Shown piece by piece: positions 33,342 to 46,247 of a stretch of 64,000 nt of DNA. The stretch's first letter is position 1. Every line of letters starts with the position of its first letter. Origin of the DNA: Eledone cirrhosa. Lineage: Eukaryota > Mollusca > Cephalopoda > Octopoda > Eledonidae. The stretch lies in contig OZ024742.1 of assembly GCA_964016885.1 (NCBI GenBank), positions 118,092,323 through 118,156,322 of the forward strand. The letters run 5' to 3'. The notes beneath the pieces are model-generated. The model did no database searches, was not told the origin of the DNA, and saw nothing but the letters and a program-made list of their open reading frames with translations. Position numbers and translations under genes: made by a program.

Positions 33342-33374
<33 letters not shown>
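33342..33374. repeat. (TA)n
   Basis: TA run adjoining a SINE tail. Confidence 0.9.
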
Positions 33375-33377
<3 letters not shown>

Positions 33378-33378
<1 letters not shown>

Positions 33379-33565
33379 TTGTTTCTACTTTTGGCACAAG
33401 GCCAGCAATTATCCCAGTGTATTACTGGTACTTTATTTTATCGACCCCGTAAGGATGAAAGGCAAAGTTAACCTCAGCGGGATTTGAACTCAGACTATAA
33501 AGGGCCGTAACTCTTTAATGCAAAGCATGGCGTCCGATCTTCTACCGATACTGCCAATCCACTAT
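33378..33565 (-). mobile_element. Core-type SINE, full length
   Basis: TTGGCACAAGGCCAGCAATT, GTACTTTATTTTATCGACCC, GGATTTGAACTCAG and TACCGATACTGCCAATCC are all present. Confidence 0.9.
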
Positions 33566-33639
33566 TGCTGGTTAAAAATACGCGCGCCTTCCACGTGTAA
33601 AACATTTTTCATTCTTCCTTTCTTACACTCGTCTATCCT

Positions 33640-33745
33640 GTTATTTATTTTTCTATTTCTCATTCTATCTTCCGATGAAGGACTAACGACATAGCGAACG
33701 TTAAACTAATACATATCATGATTGTACTCCATTGTTGTATTGTAT
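33640..33745 (+). repeat. Degenerate hammerhead-bearing retroelement tail
   Basis: CCGATGAAGGACTAACGACATAGCGAACGTTA has the layout of the (C)TGATGA-stem-GAA(A)CG tail motif of Penelope-like elements, with C3/U4 and GAAA degraded. Confidence 0.4.
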
Positions 33746-34189
33746 TGTTCGTCTGTGTTGATGTCCTCGAGACTTTCAGCACACACACACTCACACGTGC
33801 CGGCATGCGCATTGAGTTAGATAGACATAACTATTTTGTAATAGATTCAATAAGGAAAACCTTCTCGCATCCATGCATACACACACATACATACACACAC
33901 ATGTGGAAGAAATCTGAACACCTTCATCCTCTCTACATAATATTGGCCTTGTTTTTTTTTGTGATAAAATAGTTGGTTATGTGTTTCGATAACACTCGAA
34001 TATAAGTACACACACACTAACCTGAAGCTTGATACGTAATAACTTCTTGTGGCAGTGTTGTTGGGGTGGACATGTGTCTGGGCGTTTGGAGATAATTGGG
34101 ACTGATTTAGAAGGTTAGTGTGCTGATGTATCTTAACTCTGCTCTTTATTAGATTGGGCAGTTTTATATTTGTATTCATTTTTTTCATT

Positions 34190-35140
34190 GCATAACCTTT
34201 TATAATTGTTGTATAACCTCAGGTCTCCCGTAATTGAGTAGATCTATGATCAATAGTATTCTAGTTCACATGGCTAAATGTTCCAGGAGTTTTTGCCTGG
34301 CTATAATTAAATACCTGGTTCGATTCTACTGAATTACATATTGAGTAAGTGTTACCACAGCCTCGGTTGGATCTATGCCTTGTGAATGAAAATTGGTAGG
34401 CAGAAACTCTTCGAAACCACATCAGAGAGACTATATCTATAATTTAAAGGGAGAACCTTTCCAAACATTGAGTACATAGGTCTGTGAAGTGCATGGACGA
34501 AAGTCTATTCCATCCCAGAGTTCTATTCATACCTAAGGCTAACAAGTCCAATATATCCTTCCTGTTATTTGGCCGTTATATCCAGCAGGTCGGTTTGTGT
34601 TGTTTTGAGGAGATATAGGACGCCCAGACATCTTCATAGGAGTTGATGTACAAGAGGTGACACAAAATGTTGGGTAATTGAAGATTAGGGGACACCAGAG
34701 TTAGTAGAATATCAAATAGAAGGGATGATTTTGACCAACACCTGCTGCGATGATGAGATCTGACTGAAAAACCTGTTTAAGCGACCAGAAACGAATTGGC
34801 GGACAGATTAATCAGAAGCTTCTCGTGCCAACAATGTCAAAGGTTATGCTCTTGTCAACTGCCACAGCATTGTTTTCACCGAATTTCTCAAGGCTAGGTG
34901 ACAACAACCTACAGGCATCAGACTGGAGGAGTGATATAGGATATAGGATAAAATAGTGGTCAATATAGTTGGCTCCACTGAAATCTAGCTTTAATAACTA
35001 AAGATGGAGAGAAATTAAATGTTTTGGAGAATGTGGCTGCTCATGATTGTTTCCATCATATTTGAGATAATGAAAGAGAAAGTGATATCTAGATAGTTGG
35101 CAGAATCACAAGGATAGTCTGTCTTGGGAATAAGATAAAT
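34190..35140. other. No recognisable gene
   Basis: Unique-looking sequence without a sustained frame. Near 34565 it contains the CCAGCAGGTCG motif seen in the 18540/31350 repeat. Confidence 0.45.
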
Positions 35141-35148
35141 TGTAGCAT

Positions 35149-35691
<543 letters not shown>

Positions 35692-36572
35692 GGTGCTAAT
35701 ATGATTCACTATTAAGTTTGATATATATATATATAGGTGGCGCTATTAAGTTTGACATGGCCTGGGCCGATACAAGCCGAAACCTACCAAATTTATATAT
35801 ATATATATATATATATATGGGTGTGCGCGCGCGCCTGTGTGTGTACATATATTGAAGTGAGAAGTGTTTGTAGAAGAGAGAAGCCAACTCAGGTCTTATT
35901 TGAATGTAAGGGATTGGATGTCTTTTCGCTTTTGGCCTTCTTGTTTTCGGTTGGTGAGACAGGCTGAGTCGAGTAGATGTCTCGTTTGACTCTTTCCAAG
36001 TGTGTTCAGTATGAAATATTTCTCCCAGGAAGTGGTCTTTGTGGGGCTATTAAATATTTCGCAAATTTAGTTGAGGTACTTTTTAACAAGGAACCAAAAT
36101 GGCCGGCTACATTTATAGAGAAGATTGTATTTGCAAGCTATGAGATGCACGAAAGCATGTCTTTCTTTGTGGATTTGAGTCTTGAAGGGGGTGTGGTAGT
36201 GGGTAAAAAATACACAATTCCTAAGAGTATGTAAACTTTTCCGTGCATGTGTATTGCAACAATGTTTTGCAACAATGGAGCTAAGTATAAAAAGCATGTT
36301 GATTTGTGTTTATAGATTTAGATCTATAAGAAATATGAAAGTCATGCGTAAGTGGGTAGCTTCATTCATATACTTAGCTATTCTGGATGGGTAAACGATG
36401 AAACAGATGCATGCACACATGATCCCGTAACTTGTGAGGGAGTCGTAGGAGTGCCCTATTGATATACGGCGCTTCTATGATATTTTAAAACCTGGCGGAA
36501 CCCAATCCTTTCCAGGTCTGAATGCAGCAGATTTCCTCAAGGAAAGGAAGTAAGAAAGAGATATAGAGGAAG

Positions 36573-36722
36573 AATCGACCCCAGTAATAGACTGGTACTT
36601 TTTTATCGACCTCGAATGGATGAAAGGCAAAGTTGACCTCGGCGGGATTTGAACTCAGAGAGAAGAGAGTCGAAACAAATACCGCAAAGCATTCTATCCG
36701 ATTCGACCAATTTGCCGTCTGA
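36573..36722 (-). mobile_element. Core-type SINE, tail-truncated
   Basis: GGATGAAAGGCAAAGTTGACC, GGCGGGATTTGAACTCAG, then a diverged head. Confidence 0.75.
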
Positions 36723-36729
36723 TAAAGCA

Positions 36730-38030
36730 GATAATGTAAAAGTATAAAAGTGGCAGAGTTTCAGAGAGTCAGCTATCTTGTCATAGATTTTGGAAGATGA
36801 GGAGTGTTGCGCAATATGTTGATGTGTAGCTGTTGGTCATGGTTATGCAATAATAACTGTTTTGATATCAAGTATGGGTTTTCATGATTGGAAAGTATTC
36901 GACTTCTGCATCAGCAATACTTGTATGGAAAAACTATCAAGAAGAAATGTAAACATTGAAGGCTTTAAGCAGGATGTATAAAAGCTGAGTGAATTAAATT
37001 GATGTCTTTGATGTAGGGTGACATTTTGTCAAACACTTATTGGTGGCTATAGGAGTTTGGTTAGCAATATAGGCAGCAGATAAATATAGCGAACGGAATA
37101 AATTCAAGTCCTTGTTTCTGATATCCAAATAAAAAGACACAAGTATTAGGGGAAAGGGTATTTTATATATAATCAGACTCAGCCTTTCAGATTGATGTTT
37201 GACTATAGAATATAACCCAAACAGCAGAAATTTGCTAAATAAGGTGAGAGAGAGAATCGGAATATGTGGTTTGAATGTTAACCCAAAGTGATGGTGGAAC
37301 TTAAATTTAACATAAAACCACTTTAATATTATGGTCTTCTTTTGTGTTAACTGTATTGCATTTGCACTAAGATGTCTTATGTGAATTGAAATATCCACCA
37401 ATGTTGACACTCAAGAGTATGTCGCATTTGGAATATGTAACATGGTGGATGAAGGTAAAGTTAGAGGTACTGTGTATATGCTTTTATATTATTGTTTCCT
37501 GGTGCTATTTTTATTTTGAATACTTGCATCTCTAGTATGTTTTCTTGCACTATTAGTGCTCATGTATTGTTTCTCATATCTATGCATTGGATGCAAGCTT
37601 TTATGTATTTTATAAAGCTACTAGCACAACAGATTGGCCTGTTTTTAATTTTCTATATATAAAATTAAAATTGAGGGGCTCTGTGTCAGAATTGTATCAT
37701 TGTCTCTTGTATTACAATGTGAATTCGTGAGGGGTGAAGTTACAAAATGATCGTTTTCAGGCTGTAAGTCTGACAAAGAATATACAGCAGTAACCAAATA
37801 ACTAGTGTATATCACGTAACTATAATAAATGGAAAGCTAAACATACTGTATGGTTACGCTGTGCAATTTTTGTGTTGGGTGCTTGGAGTTTCGTATGCTT
37901 GCTTTTGTAAATATTATATTACCATCTAAAGTAACATCGTTTTTAGAGCTGAAGATTTTTTATAGATAGATAAAGGCTTTTATCAGCATATAAAAACTGT
38001 TTTCGATTTTCTGGGTAATGTTTTATTTCA
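36730..38030. other. No recognisable gene
   Basis: AT-rich. A 138-codon minus-strand frame (36994-37410) resembles nothing I recognise. Confidence 0.45.
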
Positions 38031-38091
38031 ATGTATTTATGTTGCTTTGTATTTTATGATGTTATGTTAGAATTTTGTACTGAGATGCTCC

Positions 38092-38226
38092 AACACACAC
38101 ACACACACACACACACACATAATCACACCCACATGCACACACAAATACACACAAAAACACACATACATACATGCATGCATACATACATACGTACATACAT
38201 ACATACATGCATACATACATACATAT
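38092..38226. repeat. (CA)n then (ACAT)n
   Basis: Ends at ACATATATGG, where the LINE 3' end begins. Confidence 0.95.
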
Positions 38227-38690
38227 ATGGTGGCTGCCAACTCGTTTTCGAGTGCGGCCACTACTTTATATCCATGTAGGAGAACCCCTACCAATGCGCT
38301 GAACGAGTGTGACATTTTAGTCCAGCCAGCGACTTGAAAACTCTGGTACAAACACTACACTTGTGACAATTATTGACACATAGTGCTGGGCCCATGGTAC
38401 CATGTGACAAGTGCAGAGTGATCTCCAGATATAAAGCAATACCTGTGCCGTGAAGCTTTTATAGTGAGCAAAGGCACTGCACAAAGCCAGTCCCACTCTC
38501 TTAACCAAGATGATATTTACCAAAAAGAAGAACAAGTCAACATCATTGGATACCATCAGGGTTGCAGGTGTTATATCAGAGTTTTCCTTCTCTTAGAATT
38601 CTGCCTTGACAAAGGCTAAGGGGTCATCTCTCCCGGTGATTTTGGATGGCCATTGACTCTTAGGAGCTCCTTTGCCTTTTGACATACATA
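38227..38690 (-). mobile_element. Zinc-finger LINE 3' end, copy 1
   Basis: Very similar to 57508-57950. On the minus strand it encodes the end of a LINE protein with a C2H2-like finger (CHKCSVC... then SLAGLKSH-like) close to the finger at the end of the LINE at 56170-57438. The 3' end on the minus strand meets (TATG)n/(ACAT)n at 38226; more ACATAT follows at 38684. Confidence 0.7.
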
Positions 38691-38709
38691 TATACATACA
38701 TATATACAT

Positions 38710-39110
38710 ACATGATGGCTGCAACTCGATTTCGAGTAATGCCATCGCTTGATACTTAATCATGAGCATCACGGGCGTGGCTTTTTAATCCTGCTAGGGG
38801 CTTGCCTATGGCCAGCCATGTCATGCATCACAAAAACATCACATATCAAGCAATGCTTGTGCTTGAAACTTTTTGGGGTTAGGAAAGGCTTTGCACAGGG
38901 CTAACCCCACTCTCTGAACATCGAATGCATTTGCCCGAAAAGAAGAATTGGTCTACATCATTAGATGCACGTTTTGTATCAGAGTAACCTTCCCCTAGAG
39001 AGATGTCTTAATGAAGACTTGAAGTCTCTCGCTCAACAACAAAATCTTTGTTCAATGGCCATTGATTCTCCTAAGTTTCTCTGCCTTTTGACGCTGTTTT
39101 TCATCCCGCA
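38710..39110 (-). mobile_element. Zinc-finger LINE 3' end, diverged copy 2
   Basis: Shares GATGGCTGCAACTCGATTTCGAGTA with copy 1's GGTGGCTGCCAACTCGTTTTCGAGT start, and GCAATGCTTGTGC...AAGCTTTT-like order later. It is again preceded by a TACATACAT run (38684-38712). Confidence 0.6.
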
Positions 39111-39249
39111 GGGTGTCCAAATTCACCCTCCTTGGTGTGTGTGTGTGTGTGTTTATATGTGTGTATGTTGGTGGGGTTGCCGTTTTAGTTGCTGACGAAC
39201 CGACCATGCACAGATTGTACTGTTACATGTTCCCAGTAGCACTGAAGAG

Positions 39250-39355
39250 CGACATGACATACATACATAATACATACATACATACATACATACATACATA
39301 CATACATACATACATACATACATACATACATACATACATACATACATACATACAC
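39250..39355. repeat. (ACAT)n
   Basis: About 24 units. Confidence 0.95.
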
Positions 39356-39772
39356 GACAGGCGTCTGCAGTTTCCGTCCACGAAATTCCACTCACACGCC
39401 ATTGGTCAACCCCGAGGTTATAGTAGAAGAGACTTGCTCAAGGATGCGGCCGTTCATTTCGGTCACTGCCTTCGTAGCCTCCTCGGGGATGAGATGCAAA
39501 CGAAACCAAACCCTCCACTGTTGGTCATAACTCTAGCACTAGTGATGGTACAGTGACAGAACCAGAGCTTTCGAAGAGAAATCCTTAACCATACAGTCAT
39601 GCTCGGGTCAATAATGTATCATCAATTATTAAAACTTAAAGAACAAGTTTTTTATTTATATTGAAGAGAAAATTTGAAATTGAAGCTTATTAAATTACAT
39701 TAGCAATAGCTGTAACACTAACACTTGTTGATTCTGTTAACACTATAATTATTATTGTTGTTATTGCCATAG

Positions 39773-39995
39773 GGCGGTGGATTGGCATAATCGGTAGAGC
39801 GTCGGACAGCATGCTTCGTGACATAAAGTTACGGCTCTTAACGTTCTGAGTTCAAATCCCGCCGAGGTCAGTTTTTCCTTTCATCCTTATGGGTTCGATA
39901 TATAAAGTACCAGTAATGCACTGAAGTCGATTTAATCTACTTTCCCCTCCCCTTCAAATTCCTGGCCTTGTGCGTGAAGTAGAAAGAATTTTTGT
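39773..39995 (+). mobile_element. Core-type SINE, full length
   Basis: GGATTGGCATAATCGGTAGAGCG head, GAGTTCAAATCCCGCCGAGG B box, AAAGTACCAGTAATGCAC core, TGGCCTTGTGC tail. Confidence 0.88.
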
Positions 39996-40025
39996 TGTTA
40001 TTGTTAGAAAGTCTATTCAAATATT

Positions 40026-40122
40026 TTGGCACAAGGCCATCAATTACCCAGTACATTACTGGTACTTTATTTTATCGACCCCGTAAGGATGAAAGGCAAA
40101 GTTAACCTCGGTGGGATTGAAA
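40026..40122 (-). mobile_element. Core-type SINE, head-truncated
   Basis: TTTGGCACAAGGCCATCAATT, GTACTTTATTTTATCGACCC, stops in GGTGGGATTGAAA. Confidence 0.85.
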
Positions 40123-40319
40123 TATTGCTACCCGATGATGTGGGAGAGCGTTCTCATTGTGCAGAACTCCAGGAGCAAACCGTCTCGACTCCACCACTCA
40201 CCGAAAGTCTCCACCACTACAAGTTCAATATTTTGTGCCATTGCGATTATTTTGAAACGATTAGATAGGACTTTTTATCGTGTCTGGACCCATTCTTATT
40301 CATTCCTTAAATTTAATTC

Positions 40320-40950
40320 AATAATTTCTCTTTCTTCGGTTATTTGAAAGAGCCTACATTGTCTTCGTGTGGAAACCATTTATCATATATTATCCATATT
40401 TTCCTAGGCATTTAATCAATGAATTAGAAATTAATTGTATGGTAATCCCCATTGGTATCCAGTAATGAATCTATCGTAACTACCTGTCAATTTTCTGTTT
40501 CAGTCACTGTTCTAATTACCTTAATTTTATTGTGAAGTTAATTGCATTTGAATTATTGGACTCTTTGGTTGATATTCCGTATCAAAGAATGTTCCATATC
40601 AAAGTAAATTGATTTTAGAACAATTTAAGTCTGTTGTTAATTTCCTTCTAAATTTTCGCTATAATTATATATTCGATGTTAACTATTTCTTTGTCTTCAT
40701 AAAACATAGATGAGCTGACATAATATTTTGTATAGAATTTTAAAATTATAATTTGTATTTTATATTAATTTACATTTTTATCTCGAACTTTTACATGGAA
40801 GCATAAATCTGTAAAATATGTGTGCATAAATTTAAAGGGTTATTGGTTATTATGTTTTGCTAGCAAATGTATACAGCTGTCCATAGAAACGTAGGCGTAA
40901 GAGGCATTTAAGTATAGATTTGTAATCATAGTTCACACACTCACAGTCAC
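40320..40950. other. No recognisable gene
   Basis: AT-rich sequence without repeat family or sustained frame. Confidence 0.45.
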
Positions 40951-40994
40951 ACATTTGTACATTATAAAAAAATATAAATATATACTATCGGTAT

Positions 40995-40998
40995 TTTT

Positions 40999-41039
<41 letters not shown>

Positions 41040-41073
41040 TACACACACACACACTCACACTCACACACACACG

Positions 41074-41123
<50 letters not shown>

Positions 41124-41154
41124 TGTGTGCAAAAATATGGATAGTATATATATA

Positions 41155-41186
<32 letters not shown>

Positions 41187-41227
41187 TCTATTAATATGCT
41201 GTCTGAAACCAATGTGTACGTACGCAT

Positions 41228-41284
<57 letters not shown>
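40995..41284. repeat. (CA)n/(TA)n/(TG)n, T-run and (TA)n
   Basis: CA (40998-41070), TA, TG (41090-41122), a T run (41154-41178), and finally pure TA (41235-41283) which ends at the palindrome boundary. Confidence 0.92.
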
Positions 41285-41285
<1 letters not shown>

Positions 41286-41867
41286 AGAAAAAATGGAGAA
41301 AAAATTTACAAAATGGAAATGCGGGTATATAGAATTTATTAGGTAACAATTGTTTCTATAGTGTATGAGTTACCTATACCTCGCTATTTGAATAATACAC
41401 AAATATTATCAAAAACCGAAAGTACACTGTAAGTCAACACACCATGTCATCAGACCTTTGTATTAGAATGATATGAAAATATTTTATACACTAGATAAAA
41501 GATAAAGAAGGAGGTAGGAAGAGAAGGGGAAGAGGGAAGTGAGTAAGGTGGAGGGAGTCTTAGGGTTTAAGACTGTCAGACTAGTAGAGATTGTGAAGAG
41601 AGAATGTTTTGGCAGCAGTTAGCTTAATGAGGCGTGCTAAGGTTGGCTGGGAAGTAGATACTTCTAGTGGTGTTGTTCGGACAAAATTTAGTTAGAGGGG
41701 TCAAAGTGGTACAATGTCACAGACAAGTTATTAGGGCTATTATAGTAGCAGGTTATTTCTAAAGGGGTCCAGAAAAACAGTGTTTAGTACTATTATTATA
41801 GAAAGCCATATCTAGTGTATAAACATATAAGACAGAAATTTGCAAACGTTGGTGTAAAAAGGTAACA

Positions 41868-42365
41868 TTATATGTATTTAAAAAAAGAAAAAGTCGTTTT
41901 CAAACGATGGTTACAGTATAGAGAACGTTCAATTTTGCTGTTCAAAAGTTTGTTTACCGACGTTAAAATGCAGTATATCTCTAAATTGCATAACTTGCAG
42001 AATCGATGATTTTGCTGATATGCAGGCGCAGCTGCAATAATTTGCCAATCAAGGGAGAACGCTTGATTGTTCTTCCGAAGCTGCCAGGCTTTATCGGAGA
42101 GGGTTGTTACGGAGCGCATTTTCTCGTGCCTGATCGAAGATCGATGTTGGTATAGGCGAGCCTTGAAAGAAGTTGCGGTACATCCGACGTAATACCATTT
42201 GTTGGTCCCGGAATTAATTGTACACCGGTAGACAATATTGCGTGCTAGGCACTGGTTATTCAGTGGGCACGTACCTGGTTTGGTGCAGTTACAACTATTT
42301 TTATGTTTTGCAGTAGAATCCTGGATAGTTTGGTGGGGTTGTGGTTGCGTGTTAGTGCGTTGCAT
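41868..42365 (-). CDS. GIY-YIG endonuclease, C-terminal part of a Penelope-like polyprotein (165 codons)
   Basis: Uninterrupted frame. A cysteine-rich linker CNCTKPGTCPLNNQC (about residues 28-42) precedes the nuclease: IVYRCTI (the GIY-like strand), WYYVGCT (the YIG-like strand, YYVG), then FKARLYQHRSS with the conserved arginine, a mid-domain histidine-rich segment, and CKLCNLEIYCIL with the likely catalytic glutamate. It ends RSLYCNHRLKTTF. In this family the GIY-YIG domain nicks target DNA to prime reverse transcription. The reverse transcriptase itself is absent, so this is a 5'-truncated copy; the listed Met is simply the first available. The linker lies in the palindrome spacer, so this strand is the more complete of the two. 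Confidence 0.75.
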   Translation of the reverse strand: MQRTNTQPQPHQTIQDSTAKHKNSCNCTKPGTCPLNNQCLARNIVYRCTINSGTNKWYYVGCTATSFKARLYQHRSSIRHEKMRSVTTLSDKAWQLRKNNQAFSLDWQIIAAAPAYQQNHRFCKLCNLEIYCILTSVNKLLNSKIERSLYCNHRLKTTFSFFKYI

Positions 42366-42452
42366 GTTGCTATGCTGGTGCGCTGAGTCATTAGGGATGT
42401 ACTTATTCAGTATTGCTGAGTTGAGTTTTCTAATTAGTTGTTCTATGTTAGG

Positions 42453-42822
42453 TATTGTCTACCGGTGTACAATTAATTCCGGGACCAACAAATGGTATTA
42501 CGTCGGATGTACCGCAACTTCTTTCAAGGCTCGCCTATACCAACATCGATCTTCGATCAGGCACGAGAAAATGCGCTCCGTAACAACCCTCGCCGATAAA
42601 GCCTGGCAGCTTCGGAAGAACAATCAAGCGTTCTCCCTTGATTGGCAAATTATTGCAGCTGCGCCTGCATATCAGCAAAATCATCGATTCTGCAAGTTAT
42701 GCAATTTAGAGATATACTGCATTTTAACGTCGGTAAACAAACTTTTGAACAGCAAAATTGAACGTTCTCTATACTGTAACCATCGTTTGAAAACGACTTT
42801 TTCTTTTTTTAAATGCATATAA
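42453..42822 (+). CDS. GIY-YIG endonuclease fragment, mirror copy
   Basis: Same protein as on the opposite arm from IVYRCTINSGTNKWYYVGC to FSFFKCI, lacking the cysteine linker. An ATG-started frame can be drawn from 42238, but its first ~70 residues come from the antisense of the spacer and are not part of the domain. Differences from the left copy are few (for example TLADKAW against TLSDKAW). Confidence 0.72.
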
Positions 42823-43509
42823 TGTTACCTTTTTACACCAACGTTTGCAAATTTCTGTCTTATATGTTTATACACTAGATATGGCTTTCTATAATAATAG
42901 TACTAAACACTGTTTTTCTGGACCCCTTTAGAAATAACCTGCTACTATAATAGCCCTAATAACTTGTCTGTGACATTGTACCACTTTGACCCCTCTAACT
43001 AAATTTTGTCCGAACAACACCACTAGAAGTATCTACTTCCCAGCCAATCTTAGCACGCCTCATTAAGCTAACTGCTGCCAAAACATTCTCTCTTCACAAT
43101 CTCTACTAGTCTGACAGTCTTAAACCCTAAGACTCCCTCCACCTTATTCACTTCCCTCTTCCTCTTCTCTTCCTACCTCCTTCTTTATCTTTTATCTAGT
43201 GTATAAAATATTTTCATATCATTCTAATACAAAGGTCTGATGACATGGTGTGTTGACTTACAGTGTACTTTCGGTTTTTGATAATATTTGTGTATTATTC
43301 AAATAGCGAGGTATAGGTAACTCATACACTATAGAAACAATTGTTACCTAATAAATTCTATATACCCGCATTTCCATTTCGTAAACTTTTTCTCCATATT
43401 TTCTCCGGATTTTAAAACACACTTTATTATACGTTGAGCAATCTCTGACGTCAGTTGACTCCATCCAATGCAACTACTTAGTAACATTGGAATACAAATT
43501 ATCTAATTT

Positions 43510-43672
<163 letters not shown>

Positions 43673-44219
43673 TGTATGATTGGAGTTGTATATTGAATCA
43701 TATACGGAATGTTCTTGTAAATAAACATTTTTGCAGTGCTGGATTTCACCAATGGTCTATATCCACAGATCTTTCATTGTGTAGCTTTGTGTGTGTGTGT
43801 ATATGCATTTAATGGATTGCCAAATAAAGGTTGATCAAATATCTGATGATATTGCTTATATAGCACCAAGTGGGTGTATTTTTATATCCCAAAGGTATGT
43901 GCTTCTCTCTCTAATTTGCTTGCTTCCAATCTTCCCTTAATTATATATATTTACTTTAAATACGCCTTCTAATATTAAAGGTTCTTCTATATTACTTCAA
44001 AATTAAATTCAATATTCAGAGATTTCAGTGTACCGGAATTGATTGTATTTTTTCTTTTAAAAATCTAAAGAGAAAATGCGACAAAAACTGTACAAAATAA
44101 ATGGCAATAAAGAAACAAAGAAGGAAAAGAAGAAAAAGAAAAAAAGAAATTAAACAACGAAAGATAGGGAAAATGGGAACCATAGACTTTATACCCTAAT
44201 CTGAGTGATATGTTTCAGT

Positions 44220-44410
44220 TGTGTCCCTCGGACAAAAATGGCAAAGGCATTGCCACGGAGAATGGCCAGCGATACCCACTGTAGCAGCTACTCCAAGCCA
44301 GGGTTGCTATCTTTCCAATTTTACGGAGCAAAACAGTAGTTCCGGGACCGAGGGCACCTGAGGTCTCCACGGTGACCGCCGCGAAAGGGAAATGGTCGGT
44401 TGAACATTTG
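44220..44410. repeat. GC-richer island related to 21300-21420
   Basis: GAGAATGGCCAGCGATACCC and GCTACTCCAAGCCAGGGTTGC recall 21355-21400. Unassigned. Confidence 0.4.
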
Positions 44411-44599
44411 CTACATATGAACAGCCACAAACAAAATGTCAATCACTTTGTAAAATGTATCTAATGTTCTAATCGAGCCAACTTGCCATTTATGTCTAAC
44501 CATATTTTTTAAATGTTTAGTCAAGTGGAAAGGAAGTTCCTATGAATCTTTTCAGAGCATCCAATACTGGTGGCGGGGATCATCCTTAAACCAGAAATC

Positions 44600-44905
44600 T
44601 GACTCGAATGCTTACACTAGATAGACACCACAAACGGTACCCAAGGCCCAGATGATAGTGTGGATTGAATCTACCATCTAAGTAGGCCAGGACAGAATTT
44701 GAACTCAGTGTAAGAATGAATGCTGCAAAACTTTCTAGCGATTCCGCTAGTTCACCAGCCTAAATGGAAACTTTATTTATTGTCCTCGGATGGATAAAAG
44801 CTAAAGTTGATCTGGGTGAGATTTGAACTCAGAAAGTAAGGGATCTGAATAAATACAGGTATAGTGACTTTAGGATGGTAGAGCTACTGTGCCTACCAGG
44901 ACGGG
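44600..44905 (-). mobile_element. Two diverged SINE remnants
   Basis: GACAGAATTTGAACTCAGTG...GCTAGTTCACCAGCC (to 44762) and then GATAAAAGCTAAAGTTGATC, GAGATTTGAACTCAG (44765-44905). Confidence 0.55.
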
Positions 44906-45291
44906 CGATTGCGTAGAAGTTACTTTGTAGACTCGTAAATATTTCAGTCACTCTGATTTATGAGGTTCATATCACTATATCTTATATGAAAGTAAACAGC
45001 ACTCCACTCTAGGTCTTGGTTTTCTTGTTTTGAGGAAATTAAAGTAAAATATTCTTTGTCTTATACATGCGTCTATAAATATATATAATATATATAACAT
45101 TATAACCAATAATTTCTAACACGTTCCAAACCATGTTACGTTTGAGCCACCTTCTTGTCTTAATTTATGCAATAAATGTTTTACTAGCAGAAGTATCACA
45201 TTTCCTTTCTTCAGATAATTCGTGCTTCAGCAAAACACGGAGAGATAACCGTTCCAAGTGTCTATAATATCTTCTATCATTTAATAATTCT

Positions 45292-45425
45292 TTCTAACAT
45301 TGGCAGAAGGCCAGCAATTTGGAGAAAGGAGCAAGTCGGTTATATCGACCCTAGTACCTAGCTGGTATTTTATTTTGGGGATATTAGGGTGGAGTTTAAA
45401 TCCTTGGAGATTTACGTGATGAATC
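45292..45425 (-). mobile_element. Diverged core-type SINE
   Basis: TTGGCAGAAGGCCAGCAATT, TATCGACCCTAGTAC, GGTATTTTATTTT. Confidence 0.65.
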
Positions 45426-45429
45426 CAGC

Positions 45430-46018
45430 ATGTTCTCATTGCGCTATTGTGTTGTAGTTGTTGTAGTAGCATCAGCGTATTATTATTGAGTCAATTGTGC
45501 TTTAAAGAGGAGGAAGGGCAAGCAGTTTTCATCTGCTTGGTGGCTATGGCGAAAAAGATTGTATGGTGGACATGGTTGAAAGGATTGAAGACGGACACTT
45601 TGCACTTCGGCGAATCTCTGATTAACTTTTTCAAATTTCATTTGAAGAGGAAAATCAAGGTGGAGAGGCAAGTGCTGTCTTCTAGGAAGTTTGTTGAAAA
45701 GTGGGTGAAAGTGGCGAGTCTGATCAGAGTGAACGGGCCCGTTCTGAGTATGCGCCTGCAGACTGAGGAGTGGGAGAACTGAGAGAGGGCGCTTGTCCTG
45801 GTGGTCAGGGTGTCCGTGGTCGTTTGTGTGGTTTTCGCCACGAGTGACCCTTGGAGGTTTCTCCCCTAGTGGGGAATTTTTGTTATTTGAAATTTGTTTA
45901 TTTGTTTTACAAATATCTATCTTCTTATAATCTTTTTGTATTGTCTTGTACTGTTCTGTGCCGTCTCTAATGTTTTTCTTCATGTTAGCCCTTGTGGCCA
46001 ATAAAGAAACCATTATTA
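45430..46018 (+). mobile_element. Tx1/L1-like LINE, 3' end fragment (copy 2)
   Basis: The plus-strand frame at 45447-45782 ends with KTDTLHFGESLINFFKFHLK, RKIKVERQVLSSRKF, WVKVASLIRVNGP, the same C-terminal region as at 49390-49590. The 3' UTR ends CTTGTGGCCAATAAAGAAACC and an ATT run. Relationship to copy 1 is direct; clade assignment is inferred from copy 1. Confidence 0.72.
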
Positions 46019-46021
46019 TTA

Positions 46022-46240
46022 TTAGGGCGGTGGATTGGCAGTATCGGTAGAGCGTTAAACACTATGCTATGCAGAAGAGTTACGCCCCCTTATGTTCTGA
46101 GTTCAAATCCCGCCGAGGCTAACTTTGCCTTTCATCCTTACGAGGTCGATAAAATAAGGTACCAGTCACGAACTGAAGTCGATTTACTCGACTTTCCCTT
46201 CTCCCTAAAATTGCTGGCCTTGTGCTTATATAAGAAACCA
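46022..46240 (+). mobile_element. Core-type SINE, full length
   Basis: GGCGGTGGATTGGCAGTATC head directly after the LINE 3' end's ATT run; B box GAGTTCAAATCCCGCCGAGG; tail TGCTGGCCTTGTGC. Confidence 0.9.
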
Positions 46241-46247
46241 ATATTTT

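Larger units (their letters stand above)
41285..43405. mobile_element. Penelope-like element I: head-to-head inverted dimer, ~950-bp arms
   Basis: The left arm (41285 to about 42237) and right arm (about 42453 to 43405) are nearly identical reverse complements. Each arm holds the same GIY-YIG coding end and 3' UTR; the ~215-bp spacer (42238-42452) contains the upstream cysteine linker in the minus-strand reading. The 5'-truncated ends therefore face each other and the 3' ends face out. (TA)n borders the left end, and (TA)n/(TG)n lies ~105 bp beyond the right end. The few arm differences imply a young event. Confidence 0.88.

Noticed and set aside
35977..36234. 85-codon ORF as a host exon
   Set aside because: No recognisable domain, no clear splice context and no related text nearby.
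41445..41470. CTGATGA (minus strand) in the 3' UTR of element I as a hammerhead core
   Set aside because: No GAAA follows at a usable distance; only CTTTCGG is found, which is its complement type.
42238..42452. Start of a 194-codon host gene at 42238
   Set aside because: The first ~70 codons are antisense of the palindrome spacer; only the GIY-YIG part is real coding sequence.
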